In this document: piece by piece, positions 9,897 through 17,810 of the stretch
How positions within the stretch are numbered: the first letter of the stretch is position 1
Layout: every line of letters starts with the position of its first letter
DNA from: Veillonella rodentium
GTDB lineage: Bacteria > Bacillota > Negativicutes > Veillonellales > Veillonellaceae
Assembly: GCF_900187285.1 (NCBI RefSeq)
Contig: NZ_LT906470.1
Location: 1,255,501 to 1,319,500, forward strand
Length of the DNA stretch: 64,000 nucleotides
Direction: 5' to 3'
Notes under the pieces: model-generated
The model's database searches: none
What the model was told of the DNA's origin: nothing
What the model saw: the letters and a program-made list of their open reading frames with translations, nothing else
Translations under genes and position numbers: made by a program

Positions 9897-10883
9897 TTAT
9901 AATGTAACAGTCGCCAATGCTACACCGATAACCGCAAGGAGTGCCCCTCCGAACCAGAATCTGTTTACCACGGTTTGTTCAGGCCAGCCAGATAATTCAA
10001 AATGATGATGTATAGGACTCATCTTGAACACTCGCACACCGCGTGTTTTGAAAGAAATAACCTGAATAATAACGGATAACGCTTCCATTACAAAAATACC
10101 GCCGATAATAATAAGCAGCAATTCTGTTTTAGTTAAAATCGCCATAGCCGCAAATGCTCCACCTAGAGCTAAAGAACCGGTATCCCCCATAAATACCTTG
10201 GCAGGATTCACATTATATACGAGAAAGCCAAGGCAAACGGCAGCTACTATGGCACCAAAATAAGCCACACTTTCAGCAGCCATAGAGTTAGTCGTAGACG
10301 TCACGATAAGACCGATAACAGAAAATGCAATCGCCGCAACCGCGGAAGTCCCGCTGGCCAAACCGTCAAGACCATCCGTCAAATTTACCGCATTGGTAGC
10401 TCCGATAATAATGATGAACGCCAATACATAATAAGCCCAATCCATTTGGATGTGAAGGTCAGCCACAGGAATCCACAAGGTAGTGGGCACTACCATAATC
10501 TCCGTAATGCAATAGCAGAATACGGCTGCTAATACGAATTGACCCAATAGTTTTTGTTTAGCCGTCAAACCGAGATTACGTTTTTTTACAGCTTTCACAA
10601 AATCATCAAAGAAGCCGAGCAAAGCATGTCCCAACGTTAAAAACAAGAGCATTCCTGTTCCCACGTTCCACGGCGCAAAAATAGCCACACCGATAACGAG
10701 AGAGACCATCATGAAGGCACCGCCCATCGTAGGAGTACCGGCCTTTGCCTGATGACTTTCCGGACCTTCTTCACGGATACTTTGCTGCGCATGTAACGAA
10801 CGCAGCATAGGAATAGCAATTTTACCGAGTATAACGGTAATTACAAAGGTTATTATAAATGCCAGTAAAATATCGTAAATCAT
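9897..10883 (-). CDS. mraY: Phospho-MurNAc-pentapeptide transferase
   Basis: 328 residues, about ten membrane spans. Makes lipid I from UDP-MurNAc-pentapeptide and undecaprenyl phosphate. Signature parts: GFFDDFVKAVKKRN (catalytic Asp pair), NLTDGLDGLASG, VFMGDTGSLALGG, and MSPIHHHFELSGWPE with its His cluster. Two ATGs lie six bases apart; the GGGG site abuts the first, so the second ATG (10883) is preferred. It lies 60 bp downstream of murF. Confidence 0.96.
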   Translation of the reverse strand: MIYDILLAFIITFVITVILGKIAIPMLRSLHAQQSIREEGPESHQAKAGTPTMGGAFMMVSLVIGVAIFAPWNVGTGMLLFLTLGHALLGFFDDFVKAVKKRNLGLTAKQKLLGQFVLAAVFCYCITEIMVVPTTLWIPVADLHIQMDWAYYVLAFIIIIGATNAVNLTDGLDGLASGTSAVAAIAFSVIGLIVTSTTNSMAAESVAYFGAIVAAVCLGFLVYNVNPAKVFMGDTGSLALGGAFAAMAILTKTELLLIIIGGIFVMEALSVIIQVISFKTRGVRVFKMSPIHHHFELSGWPEQTVVNRFWFGGALLAVIGVALATVTL

Positions 10884-10943
10884 ATACATCCCCTACTTAT
10901 TAATAAAAGGATAATACGGCTAGACTCGGCTAGCCGTTATTTA

Positions 10944-12302
10944 TTATTTCCGTTCTTTTAATTCCTCAACAACACGTTCCATGCGAAGTCCGCGAGAGCC
11001 CTTTACGAGGATCACATCCCCTTTTTCTCGAATATCTTCATATAAATTGGCCATTTCTAAATGGCTCTTGCAACGATAGGTAATCAATCCCTCTTTTTTC
11101 GCCTCTTTCGCAATAAAAGCCGCTGCGTCACCAAAGGTAAATACAACGCTGTAGCCCTCTTCAGCTAGCAGTTTTCCGATATTGCGATGTTCTTCCTCCG
11201 TGAAATCACCCAATTCCAACATATCACCGAGCATGGCAACCTTGCGCTTACCTTCCAACTGTCCCAAAGCCTTAATAGCTTCAGTCATAGATGAAGGGTT
11301 TGCATTATACGCATCATTCAAGATGACAATATCCGGAAACGATACGATTTCCTGACGCATCGGTGTGCCCGGAAATTCGCCTAATCCTTTACGAATCGTA
11401 CTGGATTTAATCCCCAATGCGCGACCGGCCACAATAGCCGCCAATGCATCATAAACATTATGTACACCAATCATAGGAAGGAAAATATCGAACACTTCAT
11501 CATAACACTTGCAGGTGAACTTGATGCCATCCTTTTTATATTGCAGATGACTGCCGATGCAGGTAGCATTGCTTTCAATACCGTAGGTAATCGTCTTCCC
11601 CTTAGCCAATGAATCCATCGCTTTTACATACGGGTCATCTTCATTGAGAACGGCTATGCTGTCTTCAGGCAGACAGCGAATTAATTCACTCTTGGCTTCG
11701 GCGATGGCCTCGCGAGAACCTAACAGTTCAATGTGACTCGTACCGACATTGGTAATAATCCCCATGGTAGGCTCCGCAATGAGTGCCAGCTCTTCAATCT
11801 GACCGAGTCCGCGCATACCCATTTCAACGACACAGGTTTCATGTTCCGCGGTCAAACGCAACAATGTTTTAGGCAAACCGATTTCATTGTTAAAGTTTTT
11901 TTCTGTTTTCAATACATTAAATTCCGTACCTAAAACAGCAGCCACCATTTCCTTTGTCGTGGTCTTACCGGAGGATCCCGTAATCGCCACGACAGGGATA
12001 TCGAATCGGCGACGATGATATCGAGCTAACTGTTGATATGCAGTCAATGTATTATCCACTTCAATACAGATGATACCGTCAACAGTACGGCCTTTTTCCA
12101 CAACAGCACCGGTAGCGCCCTTTTCAATAGCGGTACCGATAAAATCATGGCCGTCAAAAGTATCGCCCTTCAAAGCGACAAATAAAAAGCCCGCTTCAAT
12201 GGTACGCGTATCCGTAGATACATCTGAAAATGTAATCGTTTTTGTATGTGTACTCGTCCCGCCTGTTGCTTCCAGAACTTGAGACAATGTAAACTTTGCC
12301 AT
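10944..12302 (-). CDS. murF: UDP-MurNAc-tripeptide--D-Ala-D-Ala ligase
   Basis: 452 residues from ATG at 12302 (MAKFTLSQVLEATGG). A longer reading frame extends back into murE, but AAGGAG at the end of murE serves the ATG two bases after its stop. Motifs: P-loop VAITGSSGKTTTKEM, the KTEKNFNNEIGLP loop, and ILNDAYNANPSSM in the C-terminal domain. It adds the D-Ala-D-Ala product of Ddl. Spacing of one base to murE indicates tight coupling. Confidence 0.96.
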   Translation of the reverse strand: MAKFTLSQVLEATGGTSTHTKTITFSDVSTDTRTIEAGFLFVALKGDTFDGHDFIGTAIEKGATGAVVEKGRTVDGIICIEVDNTLTAYQQLARYHRRRFDIPVVAITGSSGKTTTKEMVAAVLGTEFNVLKTEKNFNNEIGLPKTLLRLTAEHETCVVEMGMRGLGQIEELALIAEPTMGIITNVGTSHIELLGSREAIAEAKSELIRCLPEDSIAVLNEDDPYVKAMDSLAKGKTITYGIESNATCIGSHLQYKKDGIKFTCKCYDEVFDIFLPMIGVHNVYDALAAIVAGRALGIKSSTIRKGLGEFPGTPMRQEIVSFPDIVILNDAYNANPSSMTEAIKALGQLEGKRKVAMLGDMLELGDFTEEEHRNIGKLLAEEGYSVVFTFGDAAAFIAKEAKKEGLITYRCKSHLEMANLYEDIREKGDVILVKGSRGLRMERVVEELKERK

Positions 12303-12303
12303 A

Positions 12304-13788
12304 TTAGATCTCCTTAAGAGCGGCTCGCGCTTCTTCACGATCATCAAAATGAATCGTCTTATTCTTTAGAATTTGATAATCTTCATGACCTTTACCAGCG
12401 ATTAATACAATATCACCCGGTTTTGCACTGCGAATAGCATGCTGAATCGCCTCTCTACGATCAACGATGACTTCATAATGAGCACCTTCATGAAGGCCTT
12501 CTTTAACGCCTACCTCCACATCCTTCACAATCTGTACAGGATCTTCGGTGCGCGGATTATCGGATGTCACATATACTACATCACCGTATTGTGCTGCAAT
12601 ACGACCCATAATAGGACGCTTTGTAGCATCCCGGTCACCACCGCAACCAAATACGACGATGATGCGATTCTCCTGAATCGCCTTTGCGGTTTGCAAGATG
12701 TTTTCTAAACCATCCGGTGTATGTGCATAATCCACCACAACCGCAAACGGTTGTCCTTCCTCGATGAGTTCAAAGCGCCCAGGAACGGCGCTGAATGTTT
12801 TAAGGGCCTTATCAATGTCATCCATGGAAATACCTTCCAATACACATGCACCCATAGCCGCCAATGTATTATATACATTAAATAAACCGGTCGTATTCAT
12901 AGCCACCGTAAATTCACATCCATCATAAGACACCTTATAGCGACTCGATTTCGGTGTCATTTCCACATCATGAGCATTTAATGTGCCTTTCCCGTCAATA
13001 CTATAGGTAATTGTGGGAGCCTTGGTTTTTTCTATTACGCGATGACCGTATGTGTCGTCGATATTGATAACGGCACCTTTACCGCATTTCTTCTGATTAC
13101 TTTCACTAACCTGCTCAAACAATTTGCATTTTGCTGCCAGATAATTTTCAAATGTTTTGTGAAAGTCCAAATGATCCTGCGTTAAATTAGTAAATATCGC
13201 TGTATCAAATTCAACGCCGGCTACACGTCCGAGAGCCAATGCGTGCGAGGAAACCTCCATCACACAATGCGTAACCCCTTCCGTGACCATTTGATGTAAA
13301 ATATGCTGTAAATCAACCACATCAGGTGTCGTATTATGAATCGGATACGATGTGTCACCAATCATGATATGTACGGTACCGATAACACCAACCTTGTAGC
13401 CTTGAGTTTTCAAAATATGACGAATCATATGCGTCGTCGTTGTTTTACCGTTGGTACCGGTAACGCCGATCATACGCATCGAATCAGCAGGATAATCAAA
13501 AAAATACGGTACACAAGCCATCATTGCCTGTCGCGTATCATCAACGGTAATAACACATATATCATCACTCACCGAAACGGATTTTGATACAAGAACGGCT
13601 ACCGCACCCGCTGCAACGGCTTTATCTATATAGTTATGTCCATCAACAGTGGCCCCATCAAGAGCGATAAACAGACTGCCTTCTTTTACGGCACGAGAAT
13701 CAGCCGTAATATCATTGATAGTTACAGATGTGTTACCCGCTACATGAGCCGTCGGTAATGTCGTTAATATATCTTGTAATCGTTTCAT
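12304..13788 (-). CDS. murE: UDP-MurNAc-L-Ala-D-Glu--meso-diaminopimelate ligase
   Basis: 494 residues. Motifs: GVTGTNGKTTTTHMI, THCVMEVSSHALALGRV, NLTQDHLDFH, VVDYAHTPDGLEN and TSDNPRTEDP. The DNPR signature is typical of MurE enzymes that select meso-diaminopimelate rather than lysine, so the cell wall is predicted to carry meso-DAP (family knowledge applied to the motif). AGGAGAG precedes the ATG. The gene follows ftsL by about 54 bp with a hairpin between; no ftsI-type penicillin-binding protein gene lies there. Confidence 0.97.
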   Translation of the reverse strand: MKRLQDILTTLPTAHVAGNTSVTINDITADSRAVKEGSLFIALDGATVDGHNYIDKAVAAGAVAVLVSKSVSVSDDICVITVDDTRQAMMACVPYFFDYPADSMRMIGVTGTNGKTTTTHMIRHILKTQGYKVGVIGTVHIMIGDTSYPIHNTTPDVVDLQHILHQMVTEGVTHCVMEVSSHALALGRVAGVEFDTAIFTNLTQDHLDFHKTFENYLAAKCKLFEQVSESNQKKCGKGAVINIDDTYGHRVIEKTKAPTITYSIDGKGTLNAHDVEMTPKSSRYKVSYDGCEFTVAMNTTGLFNVYNTLAAMGACVLEGISMDDIDKALKTFSAVPGRFELIEEGQPFAVVVDYAHTPDGLENILQTAKAIQENRIIVVFGCGGDRDATKRPIMGRIAAQYGDVVYVTSDNPRTEDPVQIVKDVEVGVKEGLHEGAHYEVIVDRREAIQHAIRSAKPGDIVLIAGKGHEDYQILKNKTIHFDDREEARAALKEI

Positions 13789-13813
13789 TTATACTCTCCT
13801 TTACACGCAAAGG

Positions 13814-13837
13814 AAAGCAGCCCGTATGAGCTGCTTT
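13814..13837 (-). other. Intra-operon hairpin between ftsL and murE
   Basis: A perfect 8-bp stem (AAAGCAGC / GCTGCTTT) with an 8-base loop sits just past the ftsL stop. The following bases (CCTTTG) are a poor U-tract, so it may be a weak terminator, an attenuator or an mRNA processing or stability site. Confidence 0.45.
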
Positions 13838-13842
13838 GCCTG

Positions 13843-14247
13843 CTAGTCTATAATTTGCTGTTTCTCTTGCACATTACGTTCGGTAACAGTGCTTTTTGTG
13901 CTGTAAACAAAAGAGTCAGGCAAAACCATCCCGAGTTCTTCCTCCGCAATTTGTTGGATACGAACAGGAGATTTTAAGGAAGCTACCTCTACATCTAGTG
14001 TATCATTGTCTTTTGTCAATTGTACTACAGCCTGTTGTGTTTTAACCACTTCATAGCCCAATTTTGTGCTGTAAGCATTCATAACCATAATGATCAATAA
14101 GAAACCTACCAACACAGCAACAGCTCGTACAACTTGTTTCATCATAGGACTTAAATCAAGAGCCACACTGGTGGTGCGTTTTCCCCCTTGTGCAACAACC
14201 AACACATCACTTTTAATTTGTCCTGCAACGGCCTTTCTCGCTAACAT
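13843..14247 (-). CDS. ftsL: Cell division protein FtsL-like (septum formation initiator type)
   Basis: 134 residues from ATG at 14247. Basic cytoplasmic N-terminus, one membrane span (VVRAVAVLVGFLLIIMVMNAYS), then a coiled-coil stretch (EVVKTQQAVVQLTKDNDTLDVEVASLKSPVRIQQIAEEELGM in part) as in FtsL/DivIC proteins. Position directly after rsmH and before murE is the canonical ftsL slot. GGAAGGGG lies about 10 bases upstream of the ATG; an in-frame TTG at 14268 overlaps that site and is less likely. Sequence identity in this family is low, so the call relies on topology and context. Confidence 0.8.
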   Translation of the reverse strand: MLARKAVAGQIKSDVLVVAQGGKRTTSVALDLSPMMKQVVRAVAVLVGFLLIIMVMNAYSTKLGYEVVKTQQAVVQLTKDNDTLDVEVASLKSPVRIQQIAEEELGMVLPDSFVYSTKSTVTERNVQEKQQIID

Positions 14248-14270
14248 AAATACTCTAACCCCTTCCAATA

Positions 14271-15203
14271 CTACAACTTGACAGCGATGCGCAATTTTGC
14301 GCTTCTCGCTCTCGGATTTAACTCAATCTCCCCTATACTAGGCTCTATAGCCTTATTTTTTGCTTTTACAACAGCCTTGTGATTGCATGTGCACACCGGT
14401 AATTCCGGAGGACATATGCAAGCCGTACTCAATTCTCTGAAAGTTTGTTTTGTAATACGGTCTTCTAAAGAGTGAAATGTAATAACCCCAATTTTCCCTT
14501 GCGGTTTTAACATGCTCACAGCATCTACAAAACTATCATGTAAGATGGCTAATTCTCTATTCACTTCAATACGAATGGCTTGAAATGTGCGCTTCGCCGG
14601 ATGTGGTCCGTCTTGGCGCGCCTTCGCCGGAATAGCCTGTTTAATAATCTTTACTAATTCACCTGTAGTGGTAATGCGTTTTCCCTGGCGAGCCGCAACG
14701 ATAAATTCAACAATGCGCTTCGCCCAGCGTTCTTCACCATAATCGCGTATGATTCGCAATAATTCCGATGCATCATAATCGTTAACAATATCCTCCGCCG
14801 TCAACGGTGAAGTCTTATCCATACGCATATCTAAAGGCCCATCATTCATATACGAAAAGCCCCGTTCAGGTGTATCCAACTGATAACTGGATACGCCAAG
14901 ATCAAAAATAAAACCATCTACTTCGTAAATGCCCTGTTCCTGTAGGGCATTTTTTAAATTTGAAAAATTAGTAGGAATCGTCAAAACTCGACATGTGAGA
15001 TCCGACAAGCGTTCTCTAGCAACCTTTAAAGCATCCTCGTCCTGATCCAGTCCGATAATCATTCCTTCCGGCGCCAACATCTCGCCCACTGCATGGGCAT
15101 GGCCTGCGCCACCCAGTGTGCAGTCCACATAGATACCTGTAGGATTAGTTACGACGGCATCAACGGTTTCACGTAATAATACGCTGGTATGATTAAATTC
15201 CAT
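14271..15203 (-). CDS. rsmH: 16S rRNA (cytosine-1402-N4) methyltransferase RsmH
   Basis: 310 residues. SAM-binding motif VDCTLGGAGHAHAVGEML, IGLDQDEDAL, FDLGVSSYQLDTPERGFSYM, and a C-terminal SLEDRITKQTF; all are RsmH (MraW) signatures. It N4-methylates C1402 of 16S rRNA. A Cys-rich CICPPELPVCTC segment near residue 270 is also typical of the family. It lies 9 bp after mraZ with a GGAGG site. Confidence 0.97.
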   Translation of the reverse strand: MEFNHTSVLLRETVDAVVTNPTGIYVDCTLGGAGHAHAVGEMLAPEGMIIGLDQDEDALKVARERLSDLTCRVLTIPTNFSNLKNALQEQGIYEVDGFIFDLGVSSYQLDTPERGFSYMNDGPLDMRMDKTSPLTAEDIVNDYDASELLRIIRDYGEERWAKRIVEFIVAARQGKRITTTGELVKIIKQAIPAKARQDGPHPAKRTFQAIRIEVNRELAILHDSFVDAVSMLKPQGKIGVITFHSLEDRITKQTFRELSTACICPPELPVCTCNHKAVVKAKNKAIEPSIGEIELNPRARSAKLRIAVKL

Positions 15204-15212
15204 AACAGCCTC

Positions 15213-15644
15213 CTATAACATGATCCCTTCAAGACCTTCCGCTAACTCTTCCATGCTTTCAGCCACTTGTTCATCATAATAATCGTATTTTTCGCGACTC
15301 CAGATTTCGACGTGATCCCCGGCTCCGACAATAACGGCTTGTTTATCTAAACTCGCATACTCTCGTAACGGTACGGGAATAAGAACACGACCTTGCTTAT
15401 CATATTCAAGCTCCGCCGCACTGCCAAAAACAAATCGTTTTAAAGCACGTACGCTGGCTTTAGTGGAGGATTGTGATTGTAGTGCCATGGAAATCTTGTC
15501 CCATGCTTCTTGTGTATAAATAGCTAAGCAGTTATCAAGGCCCTTTGTAACAATACAAAGTTCCCCTAATTGTTCACGTATTTTAGCAGGTATAATCATC
15601 CGCCCTTTTGTATCAATGGTGTGATTATATTCGCCTATGAACAT
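15213..15644 (-). CDS. mraZ: Transcriptional regulator MraZ
   Basis: 143 residues from ATG at 15644 (MFIGEYNHTIDTKGRM). The two AbrB-like half-domains are visible: DTKGRMIIPAKIRE near residue 12 and DKQGRVLIPVPLREY near residue 85. MraZ binds repeats upstream of its own operon and adjusts dcw expression. GGCGGTG lies 5-6 bases before the ATG; an in-frame GTG three codons upstream overlaps this site and was rejected. First gene of the cluster. Confidence 0.96.
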   Translation of the reverse strand: MFIGEYNHTIDTKGRMIIPAKIREQLGELCIVTKGLDNCLAIYTQEAWDKISMALQSQSSTKASVRALKRFVFGSAAELEYDKQGRVLIPVPLREYASLDKQAVIVGAGDHVEIWSREKYDYYDEQVAESMEELAEGLEGIML

Positions 15645-15688
15645 ACTTATCACCGCCTAACACTTCCTTACCCACCACTATATGGTAA

Positions 15689-15717
15689 ATTCTACCACAA
15701 TTCCCCACCTTCCACAA
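15689..15717 (-). promoter_or_regulatory. Candidate dcw promoter with GTGG repeats
   Basis: Read on the minus strand: TTGTGG, 17 bases, TAGAAT, about 45 bases before the mraZ ATG. Three GTGG motifs fall in this stretch, and two more GTGG follow toward the gene. MraZ proteins are known to bind repeated TGG-containing boxes at their own promoter, so autoregulation is likely here. Confidence 0.55.
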
Positions 15718-15811
15718 CAAAAAATCTGTTTTTTTACCACTTTTTTTGATTTTTCTACTTTAAACTCCATTTATCTCCATTTTTCTTAAATACATATGTT
15801 CGATTTTAATA

Positions 15812-15860
15812 GAAAAAAAAAGAAACCTCCATCAATGTAATCAATACATCAATGGAGGCT
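15812..15860 (-). terminator. Terminator of the thioredoxin operon
   Basis: Minus-strand stem GCCTCCAT...ATGGAGG with a two-base internal mismatch and a second stem ATGTA/TACAT, followed by a long T-rich run, 45 bp past the trxA stop. Confidence 0.8.
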
Positions 15861-15905
15861 TAACCTCTAACATTCTATTATGCTTATATTCTATTTAATA
15901 CTATA

Positions 15906-16226
15906 TTAGAATTTAGATTCGATTGCACCTTGAAGATCGCCTTTTGGCAAGAATCCGATTTTACGGTCCACCACTTCGCCATCTTTCAAAATTACAAATG
16001 TAGGCAACACTTCAACTTGCAAGGAACGTGCCAATTCAGGTTCTTCATCGGCATTAACCTTTACAAAATTTGCTTTACCTTCTAATTCACCGGCGATTTC
16101 TTCAATAATCGGCATCATACGTATGCAATATCCGCACCATGGAGCCCAAAAATCAATAACGGTCACACCGCCTTGGTTTACTAAATCTTGATACTCAGCA
16201 GTTTTTAATTCTTTTAATTCGCTCAT
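15906..16226 (-). CDS. trxA: Thioredoxin
   Basis: 106 residues, single thioredoxin fold. The active site is WAPWCGYC rather than the common WCGPC; the CGYC variant may alter redox potential. The cis-Pro is present in VEVLPTFVIL. It reduces protein disulfides in the cytoplasm. It lies 9 bp downstream of the CoA-binding protein gene, probably in one transcript ending at the terminator near 15830. Confidence 0.92.
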   Translation of the reverse strand: MSELKELKTAEYQDLVNQGGVTVIDFWAPWCGYCIRMMPIIEEIAGELEGKANFVKVNADEEPELARSLQVEVLPTFVILKDGEVVDRKIGFLPKGDLQGAIESKF

Positions 16227-16235
16227 TGTACCCTC

Positions 16236-16610
16236 CTACGGTAATTGAACTAATACGCAATCCTGAATAACATGCAATCCCAATGCCTTCGCCTTTTCAA
16301 CAACAGACGGTTTATCTGCACCCGGTTGCAACCATACGGTAAAGATTCCCAATCGATGACACTCATCTAATGCAGCCAGGCCTACAGCCTCAGGAACTAC
16401 AAAATCCACTACAGCCGGCACAACCGGTAATGCAGAAAGATTTTGATAACATGTATCTCCATCGATTTCGGTAATATTGGGATTAACTGGATATACTTCA
16501 TATCCGTGATCTTTAAGACATTTGTAGATTTTATATCCGAACTTATCGGTCTTATGAGTGGCTCCGATAACGGCCCACACCTTTTGCTCTAAAGCTGTTT
16601 CAATTGTCAT
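16236..16610 (-). CDS. CoA-binding domain protein (YccU-like)
   Basis: 124 residues forming one Rossmann-like CoA-binding domain (AVIGATHKTDKFGYKIYKCL, YPVNPNITEIDG, VDFVVPEAVGLAALDEC, VWLQPGADKP, VIQDCVLV). The size and motif order match the single-domain CoA-binding family related to the N-terminal part of succinyl-CoA synthetase alpha. Biological role is not known. It is the upstream partner of trxA. Confidence 0.8.
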   Translation of the reverse strand: MTIETALEQKVWAVIGATHKTDKFGYKIYKCLKDHGYEVYPVNPNITEIDGDTCYQNLSALPVVPAVVDFVVPEAVGLAALDECHRLGIFTVWLQPGADKPSVVEKAKALGLHVIQDCVLVQLP

Positions 16611-16719
16611 TTGATCACCTCTTATATAACATTATAATAGAATATCGAACATTGTCAATATATTATATCGAATTTTATAATATAAGTTTTATATTCGTAT
16701 AATCCTTCACCATACACTC

Positions 16720-17769
16720 TCAGCCAATACAATCTACGACAATCGACTTCCTGCATAATGCAGATATATCTAAGTCAATACTGAGCAGCTGCTTTAACGA
16801 TATTTTACGGGATGGCAACGATGTCTCTGACAAAAGTCCACATTGCACAACAAGCTCTCCCAGTATGCGTTCAGGATCCCATTCCTGCTGGCGCAATTCG
16901 CGAACGGTAATACTTTTCTGTCGCTTAGATAAACGACACTTATCCTTGTCAATTAATAAAGGAGCATGTCCATAAGAAGGAATCACGATAGGGGATGTAT
17001 CACACGCTATATCATAAGTCTTAAGATTATCCGACCGCATACCAAAGTGTTGTATTAATTCTTTAAAATCAAATTGATAGGACTCTTTCAATGTCTTATA
17101 TAAATATAATTGCTGCCCCGTTGTATCCAACAAATCATCACCGCGAATAACTTCTGTTATTCCCATGGCAATATCATCGAGAACAACGGCCAAATTGTAC
17201 GCATACATACCATCGCCACGACGCAACACATAATCATCAAGTCCACCAACTAAACGGATGTTTTGAGATCCTTGCCAACGATCCATAAAATGCATTTCAC
17301 AGTTATCCACGGCAAGCCGTAAAGACGGTTCCTTTTCGGATCGCAATAAATCTATTTTCTCAGAGCTAAGATGACGACAATGTCCATCATAACGGTGAAC
17401 TGCTTCATCTGAATGAGGTGCCGAAGCGATAGATTGTAATCGTGTACGATTACAAAAACACGGATAGACACGCCGGTCCAAGGCTAACCGGTCTAAAACG
17501 ACAGCGTAATACCCTTGACGTTCGCTCTGCCAGTAGGATGATAAGGGACCGCCTGCACGGGGACCTTCATCCCAATCAAACCCGAGCCATTCCAAATCAT
17601 CGAGAAGAGCCTCACCCAATTCACGCTTCGACCGCTGTAGATCGATATCCTCCATGCGCACCACATATGTCCCCTGTTGCTGTCTCGTCGATATATACGA
17701 CAAAAGGGCGATCCACACGTTACCCAGGTGGATATACCCTGTTGGGCTCGGTGCAAATCGTCCCTTCAT
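16720..17769 (-). CDS. gluQ: Glutamyl-Q tRNA(Asp) synthetase
   Basis: 349 residues. Class I synthetase catalytic core: GRFAPSPTGYIHLGN (HIGH-type motif) at the N-terminus and RLSKRQKS (KMSKS-type) near residue 270. A Cys-X-Cys...Tyr-X3-Cys set (YPCFCNRTRL, RYDGHC) forms the zinc site characteristic of GluQ-RS, and no anticodon-binding domain follows. GluQ-RS attaches glutamate to queuosine in tRNA(Asp). The protein is somewhat longer than usual (about 300 residues). It is a single gene with GGAG upstream. Confidence 0.9.
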   Translation of the reverse strand: MKGRFAPSPTGYIHLGNVWIALLSYISTRQQQGTYVVRMEDIDLQRSKRELGEALLDDLEWLGFDWDEGPRAGGPLSSYWQSERQGYYAVVLDRLALDRRVYPCFCNRTRLQSIASAPHSDEAVHRYDGHCRHLSSEKIDLLRSEKEPSLRLAVDNCEMHFMDRWQGSQNIRLVGGLDDYVLRRGDGMYAYNLAVVLDDIAMGITEVIRGDDLLDTTGQQLYLYKTLKESYQFDFKELIQHFGMRSDNLKTYDIACDTSPIVIPSYGHAPLLIDKDKCRLSKRQKSITVRELRQQEWDPERILGELVVQCGLLSETSLPSRKISLKQLLSIDLDISALCRKSIVVDCIG

Positions 17770-17810
17770 GTTAAACTCCTATATCTGTTTAATACATTTA
17801 ATAAGTCTTT

